Source: Anammoximicrobium sp964486845 (GTDB taxonomy: Bacteria; Planctomycetota; Planctomycetia; Pirellulales; Pirellulaceae). Taken from it: 6,652 nt of DNA. Shown here one piece after another: positions 1 to 5,897 of this stretch; within the stretch, counting starts at the first letter, position 1, and the number at the start of each line of letters is the position of its first letter. The position numbers were made by a program, and so were the translations under genes. The notes below the pieces were generated by a model. The model was not told the origin of the DNA. It made no database searches and saw nothing but the letters and a program-made list of their open reading frames with translations. The stretch lies in assembly GCA_964486845.1 (NCBI GenBank), contig CAZAQY010000375.1:1-6652 (forward strand), in the 5' to 3' direction.

Positions 1-53
1 GAACTACACTAAATTCCCGAGGTCACTGTCTCAAACCCATTGACACATTCCGC
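1..53. other. Foreign or misjoined sequence at the 5' edge of the qmoA-like gene
   Basis: Bases 1-53 translate in the qmoA frame without a stop but show no resemblance to an HdrA N-terminus. They are about 47% G+C (25 of 53), clearly lower than the rest of the window. The change to conserved HdrA sequence is abrupt at about 53/54, in the middle of the expected GGGIAG loop. The stretch includes a near-inverted repeat, TGTCTCA and TGACACA, separated by 7 bases. It could be an insertion-sequence end, a recombination junction or an assembly artefact at a contig edge. The sequence alone cannot decide. Confidence 0.45.
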
Positions 54-1355
54 ATTGCCGGACTCCAGGCGGCGATCGATCTCGGGAACATGGGCCTGCG
101 CGTCGCGGTGGTGGAAGAACAGCCGAGCATCGGCGGCAAGATGATCGGCTTAAGCAAGGTCTTTCCCACCCTCGATTGTTGTTCCTGTATTTGCACGCCG
201 CGGATGGCCGAAGCGGAGCACCACTCGAACATCACAACACTTACGTACGCCGAGGTTCAGCACATCCAACGCGACAGTTCCGGCTTCCTTGTCGATGTGC
301 TCAAAAAGCCGCGTTACGTGGACGAGGAGAAATGCACCGGCTGCCGGTTGTGCGAGTACGCTTGCGACGTCGAAATGCCGCACGAATTCGAAGGTGGGTT
401 CGGCGCCCGCAAGGCGATTTACGTTCCCTTCGGCAGTGCCGTTCCCCAGGTCGCGTTGCTGGACATGGACAACTGTCTGCTGTGCGGCCGTTGCGAAAAA
501 GCCTGCCCGGCAGGTGCCATCGATTACTTGCAGCAGCCGGAAACCATTCAGTTCCGGGCCGGTGCGATCATCGTCGCGACCGGCTACGAGATGCTGCCCG
601 CCGACTTCAAGCAGCATTACGGCTCCGGCCCGCTGCGCAACGTTTTGACGGCCCTGCAAGCCGAACGCCTGCTGGCGCCGCACGGCCCTTACGGCCGCGT
701 GCTGCGTCCCTCGGACGGCAAGGTGCCGGAATCCATTGCCTACGTGCAATGCGCCGGATCGCGGGATTTGAGCAAAGGGGTGCCCTATTGTTCGCGCGTG
801 TGCTGCATGGTCGCGATCAAGCAGGCGATGCTGCTGGCCGGGGCCCTGCCTCTGGCCGACGTGACGATCTACCACATGGACATCCGCGCCTTTGGCAAGG
901 GCTTCGAGCAGTTCTACCAGAACGCCAAGGCGATGGGGATTCAATTCGTCAAGGCCAAGGTCGCGCGGATCGACGAAGACGACGAGGAGAACCCGGTGGT
1001 GCGCATCGAGGTCTTGGAGGAGGACGGCCGCGTGGAAGAGCGCCGGCACGACATGGTGGTTCTGTCGCTGGGGCTGGTGCCGGGTTGGGATCCACGCGAG
1101 GCCGGTTTGGCGGCGCCGGCCGAGGACGGTTTTCTCCGCTGCGCCGCGTCGCCGTTCGCGCCCACTCAGACCTGCGAGGAGGGCGTTTTCGTGGCCGGCG
1201 CGGCGGCCGGTCCGAAGGACATTCCCGATGCCGTGGTGGAGGCCGGGGCAGCGGCCGTGGAAGCGGCCGCCTACTTGCACGCCTGCCGCTCGTCGCCGTC
1301 ACTTCCGGCGGCGGGCGTCCCGGTACACCAAGCCGCCCTGGCCGCTGGAGTATGA
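3..1355 (+). CDS. qmoA: QmoA/HdrA-like FAD and iron-sulfur subunit, 5'-truncated
   Basis: This is a flavoprotein of the HdrA/QmoA family, expected to pass electrons between a soluble donor or acceptor and the membrane subunit encoded downstream. The frame is open from base 3, but family-like sequence begins only at about base 54 (IAGLQAAIDLG), so the GGG part of the FAD-binding loop is missing. The ATG at 90 lies inside the FAD domain and is not the natural start. Next comes a cysteine-rich motif, CCSCIC (177-194). Two complete ferredoxin-type clusters follow: CxxCxxCxxxC with cysteine codons at 333, 342, 351 and 363, and a second at 474, 483, 492 and 504. Then come VATGYE, the conserved YCSRVCC motif (about 786-806) and the C-terminal FAD signature GVFVAGAAAGPKDI. 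The stop overlaps the next start (ATGA), indicating translational coupling. The family call is firm. The choice of QmoA over a generic HdrA-like protein rests on context. Confidence 0.85.
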   Translation, partial: TTLNSRGHCLKPIDTFRIAGLQAAIDLGNMGLRVAVVEEQPSIGGKMIGLSKVFPTLDCCSCICTPRMAEAEHHSNITTLTYAEVQHIQRDSSGFLVDVLKKPRYVDEEKCTGCRLCEYACDVEMPHEFEGGFGARKAIYVPFGSAVPQVALLDMDNCLLCGRCEKACPAGAIDYLQQPETIQFRAGAIIVATGYEMLPADFKQHYGSGPLRNVLTALQAERLLAPHGPYGRVLRPSDGKVPESIAYVQCAGSRDLSKGVPYCSRVCCMVAIKQAMLLAGALPLADVTIYHMDIRAFGKGFEQFYQNAKAMGIQFVKAKVARIDEDDEENPVVRIEVLEEDGRVEERRHDMVVLSLGLVPGWDPREAGLAAPAEDGFLRCAASPFAPTQTCEEGVFVAGAAAGPKDIPDAVVEAGAAAVEAAAYLHACRSSPSLPAAGVPVHQAALAAGV

Positions 1356-3496
1356 CCGCGATGGAAGAAAACCCTACCCGAAATGCGATGGATTGCACTT
1401 CCGGTGCCGCGGAGACAAATTCTCCACGAGCCGGCGTGTACGTGTGTCACTGCGGCGGCAACATCTCGGATGTGGTCGACGTGGAACGCGTCACGCAGGC
1501 GGCCGCCCGATTGCCCGGCGTTGCCGTTGCCCGCCACTACTCCGCCATGTGCTCCCAGGGCGGCCAGAACCTGCTGATCGAAGACATCCAGCGGGAGAGG
1601 CTGAACCGGGTCGTGATCGCCGCCTGTACTCCGAGTTTGCACGAGCACACCTTTCGCGCCGCGGTAATGCGGGCCGATCTGAATCCCTACTTGTACGAGC
1701 CGGTCAACGTGCGCGAACAGGTCAGTTGGTGTACCGCCTCTAATCCGCAGGCCGCCACCGACAAGGCGATCCGGCTGGTGGCCGCGGGAGTCGCCAAGGC
1801 GAAAAAGCTGGAACCGCTGTCGGCGATCACCATGCAGGCGACCCGCCATGTGACGGTCATCGGTGGCGGAGTCAGCGGCCTGCGGGCCGCCCGCGACTTG
1901 TCGCGCCTGGGGCTGGCGGTCACGCTTCTGGAACGTTCTCCCTTTCTGGGCGGCAGGGTGAGTCAGTGGCACCAGGTGTACCCCGGCCAACGCTGCGGCG
2001 TGAGCCCATCGGTGCCCCCCGGCGAACGGTGCGGCGCGAGCCCACCGGTCCTCTCGGACGACGTCCCAGCGCGCGATCTTGTCACGCGGCTCGCCGAGGA
2101 AGTCACCGCCGATCCGAACATCACAGTCCACACCCAGGCAGAGATCGTCGGCGTCTCGGGCTGTATCGGAAATTTCCAGTTGCGCGTCCGGGTCAAGCCG
2201 CGGGGCGTCGAGGATCTGGGACCGGCCGAAATCGAGGCCGCGATCGCGGCCTGTCCGGTCCGGCTTCCCTCCGAGTTCGATTTCGGCTTGGCCGAGCGGA
2301 AAGCGATCTATCGTCCTTATGCCGCATGTTCGCCCGCGATGCCAGCCATCGACTGGAACGTGTGCAATCGCTGCGGCAAATGCCGGACGGCGGCCGGCGG
2401 CAAGGGCATATCCCTCGACAGCACCGAAACGCATCTGGACTTGGCCACGGGTGCGATCGTCTTGGCCACGGGATTCGATCTGTATCAGCCGGCGGACGGC
2501 GATTTTGGATATCGGCGTTTTCCCCAGGTCGTGACGTTGGCGGCATTCGAACGGCTCCTGGACCCCCAAGGGCCTACGGGAGGCCGCTTGGAGCACCAAG
2601 GCCGCCCGGTCCGAAACGTCTGCCTGATCCATTGCGTCGGCAGCCGGCAGATCGAGGGCGTTCATCCGCCGGGTCCGGACGGGAAGATCAACGCTCATTG
2701 TTCCCGCGTTTGCTGCACCGCGTCGCTTCGCGCGGCGATCGAAGTCCGGCGGCGGTTCCCCGAAGTGAACGTGTTCGACCTGCACCAGGACATCCGCACG
2801 TATGGACGCGGCCAGGAGGAGTACTACACGGAGGCGTCGCGCAGCGGAGTGATTTTCTTGCGCTATGCGGGCGAGCAACCGCCCTCGGTATCCGCCGGCA
2901 CGCAAGCCGACGGGTCCGCCCTCATCGTACGCGTCAAAGATCTGCTCACCTTCGGCGAGGAACTGGATGTCCCGGCCGACCTGGTGGTGCTCGCGACCGG
3001 CATGATTCCTCGCGATATCGAGGACCTTATCGGACAGCTGAAGATAGCCCGCAGCGAGGATGGATTCTTGCAAGAGGTTCATCCGAAACTGCGGCCGGTG
3101 GAAATGGCCGTCGGGGGAGTCTTCATGGCCGGCACCTGCCAGGCGCCGATGGACATCCTGGAGAGTTGTGCAGCCGCTGGTTCGGCGGCGGCGAAGGCGG
3201 CTGCGCTGTTGGCTCACGGCGAAATCAAACTCGATCCGTTCCGGGCGCGGGTCGATCCGGATCGCTGCCAGGGCCACGGAAAATGCGTGGAGGCTTGCGC
3301 TCACCAGCAAGCCATCCAGTTGATCGAGTCGGAGCGGAATGGTCGGACGGTGGCCGTTGCGCGGGTCAGCTTGGCGCTCTGCAACGGCTGCGGGATGTGC
3401 GTCCCGGTGTGCCCGACGGGCGCGATCCAGGTCGCTGGTTGGCGGCTCGATCAATTCGAGGCGATGGTGGACGCGTTAGTGGCGGAGGAGGTGTGA
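1352..3496 (+). CDS. hdrA: HdrA-like FAD/iron-sulfur subunit (QmoB-position protein)
   Basis: This 714-residue HdrA-type flavoprotein occupies the second position of a Qmo-like operon. Domains: an HdrA N-terminal domain from about residue 28 (VYVCHCGGNI, then AMCSQGG, ACTPSLHEHTF, QVSWC); an FAD fold with VIGGGVSG at 169-176 and ERSPFLGGRV; an inserted ferredoxin-like region at about 300-355; HCSRVCC; GVFMAGTCQAPMDI; and a C-terminal ferredoxin domain from about 636. The insert keeps CNRCGKC (338-344) but has Ala348 where the fourth cysteine is expected. The first C-terminal motif reads CxxHxxCxxxC (C639, H642, C645, C649), while the second, CNGCGMCVPVC, is intact. Residues 212-235 are an in-frame DNA repeat. 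No MvhD domain follows, unlike sulfate-reducer QmoB, so HdrA is the safer name. The start at 1352 overlaps the upstream stop. ATG 1361 is an alternative, 10 bases after GGAG. The stop is followed closely by a hairpin. Confidence 0.88.
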   Translation: MTAMEENPTRNAMDCTSGAAETNSPRAGVYVCHCGGNISDVVDVERVTQAAARLPGVAVARHYSAMCSQGGQNLLIEDIQRERLNRVVIAACTPSLHEHTFRAAVMRADLNPYLYEPVNVREQVSWCTASNPQAATDKAIRLVAAGVAKAKKLEPLSAITMQATRHVTVIGGGVSGLRAARDLSRLGLAVTLLERSPFLGGRVSQWHQVYPGQRCGVSPSVPPGERCGASPPVLSDDVPARDLVTRLAEEVTADPNITVHTQAEIVGVSGCIGNFQLRVRVKPRGVEDLGPAEIEAAIAACPVRLPSEFDFGLAERKAIYRPYAACSPAMPAIDWNVCNRCGKCRTAAGGKGISLDSTETHLDLATGAIVLATGFDLYQPADGDFGYRRFPQVVTLAAFERLLDPQGPTGGRLEHQGRPVRNVCLIHCVGSRQIEGVHPPGPDGKINAHCSRVCCTASLRAAIEVRRRFPEVNVFDLHQDIRTYGRGQEEYYTEASRSGVIFLRYAGEQPPSVSAGTQADGSALIVRVKDLLTFGEELDVPADLVVLATGMIPRDIEDLIGQLKIARSEDGFLQEVHPKLRPVEMAVGGVFMAGTCQAPMDILESCAAAGSAAAKAAALLAHGEIKLDPFRARVDPDRCQGHGKCVEACAHQQAIQLIESERNGRTVAVARVSLALCNGCGMCVPVCPTGAIQVAGWRLDQFEAMVDALVAEEV
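1985..2056 (+). repeat. Two tandem 36-bp repeats inside the hdrA-like gene
   Basis: Unit one is 1985-2020 and unit two is 2021-2056. They match at 28 of 36 positions without gaps. Each is exactly 12 codons and keeps the frame, giving GQRCGVSPSVPP and then GERCGASPPVLS (residues 212-235). They lie between the FAD-domain segment ending HQVYP and the segment DDVPARDLV, where the sister protein in this window has FPTLDCCSCICTP. A related copy sits outside the gene at 3504-3539, which suggests a dispersed repeat that has entered a coding region. Confidence 0.75.
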
Positions 3497-3503
3497 ACGA
3501 GCA

Positions 3504-3539
3504 GGCGAACGGCGGGCGTCAGCCCGCCGGTTTGCCTCG
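3504..3539 (+). repeat. Third, extragenic copy of the 36-bp repeat, hairpin-forming
   Basis: It shares GGCGAACGG, then AGCCC and CCGGT in register with the unit at 2021-2056, allowing small gaps. It contains a perfect 8-bp stem (3510-3517 with 3522-3529) closed by the 4-base loop GTCA. It starts 7 bases after the hdrA-like stop codon. Only a short GGTTT follows the stem, so it is at best a weak terminator. It may instead stabilise the 3' end of the upstream message. Confidence 0.65.
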
Positions 3540-3584
3540 GTCTGAGTCTCAGTTCGTATGATGTGCGTGCCGTGCGAGCATTAC

Positions 3585-3681
3585 GGGCTCAGACGTACGG
3601 AATTCAAAATTGGCGGCGTACACGCTTCGATGGCGGCAACGACCAGATGCCGCCGATTTTGAATTCCGTGCGTCTGAGCCC
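3585..3681. repeat. 97-bp element with 33-bp inverted arms (MITE- or REP-like)
   Basis: The left arm 3585-3617 and right arm 3649-3681 are inverted copies that differ at only two positions. Both differences would form G-U wobbles in a plus-strand RNA, so the transcript could fold as an unbroken 33-bp stem around a 31-base loop. The arms begin GGGCTCAGACG and include GGAATTCAAAAT. I see no coding capacity and no clear target-site duplication. The element lies between the hdrA-like gene and the winged-helix gene, where it could act as a mobile element remnant, a transcription attenuator or an RNA-processing site. Confidence 0.85.
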
Positions 3682-3705
3682 CTTGGTTGCGGCCAACAGC
3701 CGCGC

Positions 3706-3717
3706 TAGGAGAAAGCC
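3706..3717 (+). promoter_or_regulatory. Ribosome binding site of the winged-helix gene
   Basis: TAGGAG at 3706-3711 stands 6 bases before the ATG at 3718. This supports that start and argues that the gene is translated independently after the repeat-filled gap. Confidence 0.6.
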
Positions 3718-4044
3718 ATGTCAGAGACGGCCCAGAACCAGGACGCCGGGAAAGAGAAGAAGCCGATTGCGGTCTTGCGCGAGCGGCGGGGCGGCGTGCC
3801 GCGGGAACTGTTGGAGCGAAATCGGCGGGAAAAGGCAGATCGGCGGCGAATCGTCGATGCGCTCCGCAGTGGTCCCAAGACCGTGCCGGAGATCGCCCGG
3901 CAAGCGAACGTGCCGCCCCACGAAACCCTGTGGCACCTGATGAGCATGAAGAAATACGGCAAGCTGGTCGAGGGCCAGCAGCAGGGGGACTACTTCGAGT
4001 ATGCCCTGCCCGAGGAAGCCCCGCAGAAGGAGAAACCATCGTGA
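3718..4044 (+). CDS. Small winged-helix protein inside the Qmo/Hdr-like operon
   Basis: This 108-residue soluble protein is highly charged at both ends. From about residue 38 it looks like a winged helix-turn-helix: a first helix at 41-50, then PKTVPEIARQANVPPHETLW as the helix-turn-helix (53-72), a helix containing LMSMKKYGKLVEG, and a GDYFEYAL wing strand (90-97). There are no cysteines, so it does not carry an iron-sulfur cluster. Its stop overlaps the GTG start of the QmoC-like gene (GTGA), so the two are probably made together. It may be a local transcription factor or an assembly or structural partner of the complex; the sequence does not decide. The lysine- and arginine-rich N-terminal half (residues 12-43) would suit nucleic-acid contact. 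I do not know a gene symbol for it. Confidence 0.8.
   Translation: MSETAQNQDAGKEKKPIAVLRERRGGVPRELLERNRREKADRRRIVDALRSGPKTVPEIARQANVPPHETLWHLMSMKKYGKLVEGQQQGDYFEYALPEEAPQKEKPS
4027..4040 (+). promoter_or_regulatory. Ribosome binding site that fixes the GTG start of the qmoC-like gene
   Basis: AAGGAGA at 4027-4033 lies inside the 3' end of the winged-helix gene, with GGAG ending 8 bases before the GTG at 4041. The frame extends far upstream without a stop, so this site together with the GTGA overlap decides the start. Confidence 0.65.
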
Positions 4045-5210
4045 GCCGAACGGTTGATCCTGAATTCCATCTCGAGTTGGCGGCGTTCGGTGCGAGCGAC
4101 ATCACGCAATGCGTCAACTGCGGCAACTGCACCGCCGTCTGCTCGTTGTCCCAAGGGGAGACCGTCTTTCCGCGAAAAACCATCCGCTACGTCCAACTGG
4201 GCTTGAAGGACAAGCTTCTGGAGTCGCCCGATCCCTGGCTGTGCTACTACTGCGGTGAGTGTTCGGAGACCTGTCCGCGGCAGGCGGATCCGGGCGAAAT
4301 CATGATGGCCTCGCGCCGCTGGCTTACCGCCCAGTACGACCGTTCCGGCCTGGGCCAGCGCCTGTACACGTCCCCGCAACGGCTCTGGCTCTCCATTTGG
4401 CGGCGGGCCATGGTTCCGTTGGTGCTGCTCGGCTTGTTCCATCTTCTGACCGGTTTCCGCTGGATCGTCACCGACCGGGTGGAATTGAACCGGTTCGCGC
4501 CCGTGATGTGGGTCTGGGGCGCCGTGTTGATCCATTTCGTTTTTCTGGGATACCGGGTGATGTCCGGCGCGTGGACGATGAGCCGGCTCGTGTTGGGAGC
4601 CAATTCCAGCCCGGCGAGCATCCCGCTGGCCGCCTATCTGAGTGAATGGAAGACCCTGCTGCTCCATTTCTTCACGCAGAAACGATGGCGGGATTGCGGC
4701 CCGCGTCACGTGGGGCAGTGGCTGCAGCACATGGTCCTCGTTTCGGGGTATCTGACCATGCTGGTGCTGGTCGTCGGATTGCTGGGCTGGTTTCAGACCG
4801 ACGCGATCCACCCCCTGTATCATCCGCAGCGTTGGCTTGGTTATTATGCGACGCTTGCGTTGATCTACGGCTCCGTGGCGATGCTGGTGGGACGATTCCG
4901 CAAGCGGGAACCGGTCCACAAGCACTCCCACTTGAGCGATTGGCTGTTTCCAGGCTTCATTTTGACCGGCGCCGTGACGGGGATCTTGGTCCATGTCTTC
5001 CGGTACGCAGGGTGGCCCTGGCCCACGTACGGCATGTACCTGATTCACGTGATGGCCATGGTCGCCATGCTGGATGTCGAGGTAGGAATCGGCAAGTGGA
5101 TGCATTTGATTTACCGCCCCTTGGCGATCTATCTGTGGGCCGTCAAGCGGAGGGCCGCGCAAATGAGTTCGCCGGCCGCATCCGAAGCGGGCCAACCGGC
5201 ATCCAGCTGA
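4041..5210 (+). CDS. qmoC: QmoC-like HdrC/cytochrome b membrane subunit
   Basis: This 389-residue subunit should link the cytoplasmic flavoproteins to the quinone pool. The N-terminal HdrC-like domain has two complete [4Fe-4S] motifs: CVNCGNCTAVC (C24, C27, C30, C34) and CYYCGECSETCP (C68, C71, C74, C78). The rest is a membrane domain with about six hydrophobic segments, near residues 123-139, 154-174, 229-250, 264-284, 301-320 and 329-349. Candidate haem-b ligands within or beside these segments include H134, H165, H230, H318 and H336; the actual pairs cannot be assigned by eye. From memory, the length is close to that of sulfate-reducer QmoC (about 385 residues). The start is GTG, overlapping the upstream stop. 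HdrC fused to a membrane domain, with no separate HdrB gene nearby, favours a Qmo-type complex over a soluble heterodisulfide reductase. It could also be named an HdrC/NarI-type fusion. No signal peptide is seen. Confidence 0.85.
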   Translation: MSRTVDPEFHLELAAFGASDITQCVNCGNCTAVCSLSQGETVFPRKTIRYVQLGLKDKLLESPDPWLCYYCGECSETCPRQADPGEIMMASRRWLTAQYDRSGLGQRLYTSPQRLWLSIWRRAMVPLVLLGLFHLLTGFRWIVTDRVELNRFAPVMWVWGAVLIHFVFLGYRVMSGAWTMSRLVLGANSSPASIPLAAYLSEWKTLLLHFFTQKRWRDCGPRHVGQWLQHMVLVSGYLTMLVLVVGLLGWFQTDAIHPLYHPQRWLGYYATLALIYGSVAMLVGRFRKREPVHKHSHLSDWLFPGFILTGAVTGILVHVFRYAGWPWPTYGMYLIHVMAMVAMLDVEVGIGKWMHLIYRPLAIYLWAVKRRAAQMSSPAASEAGQPASS

Positions 5211-5251
5211 GGCAACTCGGAGAATAAGAATTACCAGAAGCGAACCAGTGA

Positions 5252-5277
5252 GGCACGGCCTAATTGTTAGCCGTGCC
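5252..5277. terminator. Palindromic hairpin downstream of the qmoC-like gene
   Basis: GGCACGGC (5252-5259) pairs perfectly with GCCGTGCC (5270-5277) around a 10-base AT-rich loop. Inside the loop TAA and TTA can extend the pairing if one C is bulged. It begins 41 bases after the stop of the qmoC-like gene and is the likely end of the operon transcript. No T-tract follows, so intrinsic termination is unproven, and it may simply be a dispersed palindromic repeat. Confidence 0.45.
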
Positions 5278-5280
5278 GCC

Positions 5281-5331
5281 GCACTGCCAACAATGGGCAA
5301 TGCCAACAACTAGGCAGCAAGTAGGCAGTGC
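5281..5331. repeat. Second inverted repeat in the qmoC-arsR gap
   Basis: GCACTGCC (5281-5288) is the exact inverted copy of GGCAGTGC (5324-5331). The pairing extends to 10 of 11 positions going inward. A small palindrome, GGCAATGCC (5296-5304), lies between the arms. The rest of the gap (about 5332-5470) has no gene I can support. The whole gap looks like repeat-derived spacer. Confidence 0.5.
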
Positions 5332-5474
5332 CACGCACGCCGGGCAAAGCCGTGGATCATGTTCAGCGGGCCGCCGGAGCGGAAGGCGAGCTTGGGCGGC
5401 CTTGCCCGCAGCAGGCAATGAATCGCGCCGGGGTCCGTTGGCGGCCGACCCTGGAGCCACACGCCCCCATCCGC

Positions 5475-5486
5475 TATATTGCGCCC
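5475..5486 (+). promoter_or_regulatory. Possible -10 element of a leaderless arsR transcript
   Basis: TATATT at 5475-5480 is followed by 6 bases and then the ATG of the ArsR gene. If it is a -10 box, transcription would start at or next to the start codon. This agrees with the lack of a Shine-Dalgarno sequence upstream. I see no good -35 box at the usual distance (about 5452-5457 reads TGGAGC), so the call is tentative. Confidence 0.35.
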
Positions 5487-5891
5487 ATGAACAAAGAACC
5501 CCCTGACACCGAACCGGCACTCGGGCTCTGGGAGCAGCGGGCACGCCTGCTGCGCACCATCGCTCATCCGGTTCGCCTGATGATCCTGGAATCCCTCTGC
5601 GAGGGGCCGCGTTGCGTGACGGACATTAACTCCCTGATCGACATTCCTCAGCCTCACCTCTCCCAGCACATCGCGGCCCTGCGCGAGGCTCGGCTGATCG
5701 ATCGCTACGTCAATGGATCGCTGCGCTGCTACTACATCCTCAAGCCGACGCTCGTCAATCAGTTGATCCGCCTGATTTCCGGCGAACACTTGGAGCAGGA
5801 ACGGGAACGAACAGCGGTTATTCGGGAAGCCCAACGGAGAAGGGGAAAGCGAGAATCGAGCCAGGCGTCGGCGAATCACTCGCGAGGATGA
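5487..5891 (+). CDS. ArsR/SmtB-family winged-helix regulator
   Basis: This 134-residue repressor-type protein probably acts as a dimer that releases DNA on binding a metal or reacting with a sulfur or redox signal. The ArsR signature is clear: RTIAHPVRLMILESL (residues 23-37), then VTDINSLIDIPQPHLSQHIAALREARLI (44-71) as the helix-turn-helix with recognition helix, then the wing NGSLRCYYIL (76-85). Cysteines occur at 38, 43 and 81. They do not sit at the positions I expect for the SqrR/BigR persulfide-sensing pair, so the ligand cannot be named. The tail after residue 100 is charged and rich in Arg and Glu. The start at ATG 5487 fits the family length; the frame is open further upstream to ATG 5328, but that part is repeat-like and not conserved. 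It is separated from the Qmo-like operon by a palindrome-filled gap and followed after 6 bases by the decayed transporter. Confidence 0.87.
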   Translation: MNKEPPDTEPALGLWEQRARLLRTIAHPVRLMILESLCEGPRCVTDINSLIDIPQPHLSQHIAALREARLIDRYVNGSLRCYYILKPTLVNQLIRLISGEHLEQERERTAVIREAQRRRGKRESSQASANHSRG

Positions 5892-5897
5892 CCGAAC

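Noticed and set aside
176..1351. Upstream extension of the hdrA-like frame to an ATG at 176
   Set aside because: The extension lies entirely over the qmoA-like gene in another frame and is low-complexity Arg/Gly/Ala sequence. The HdrA domain starts only after 1430.
1271..3454. Very long minus-strand open frame opposite the hdrA-like gene
   Set aside because: It mirrors the high-GC codon use of the plus-strand gene, its product is rich in Arg, Asp and His with no recognisable domain, and it has no supporting start context.
1966..3561. 531-codon plus-strand frame overlapping the hdrA-like gene
   Set aside because: An out-of-frame shadow, Arg- and Gly-rich, with no motifs.
3557..3562. TATGAT as a -10 box for a promoter before the winged-helix gene
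   Set aside because: No acceptable -35 hexamer stands 16-18 bases upstream, and the match could be chance. An internal promoter remains possible but is not supported.
3687..4040. Upstream extension of the qmoC-like frame
   Set aside because: It overlaps the winged-helix gene in another frame, and the Shine-Dalgarno sequence plus GTGA overlap support GTG 4041.
3990..5309. Long minus-strand open frame opposite the qmoC-like gene
   Set aside because: The plus strand has clear ferredoxin motifs and membrane helices; the minus-strand translation shows neither.
5328..5486. N-terminal extension of the ArsR gene to ATG 5328
   Set aside because: It would add 53 residues of non-conserved, repeat-like sequence to a family that normally starts close to the first helix.
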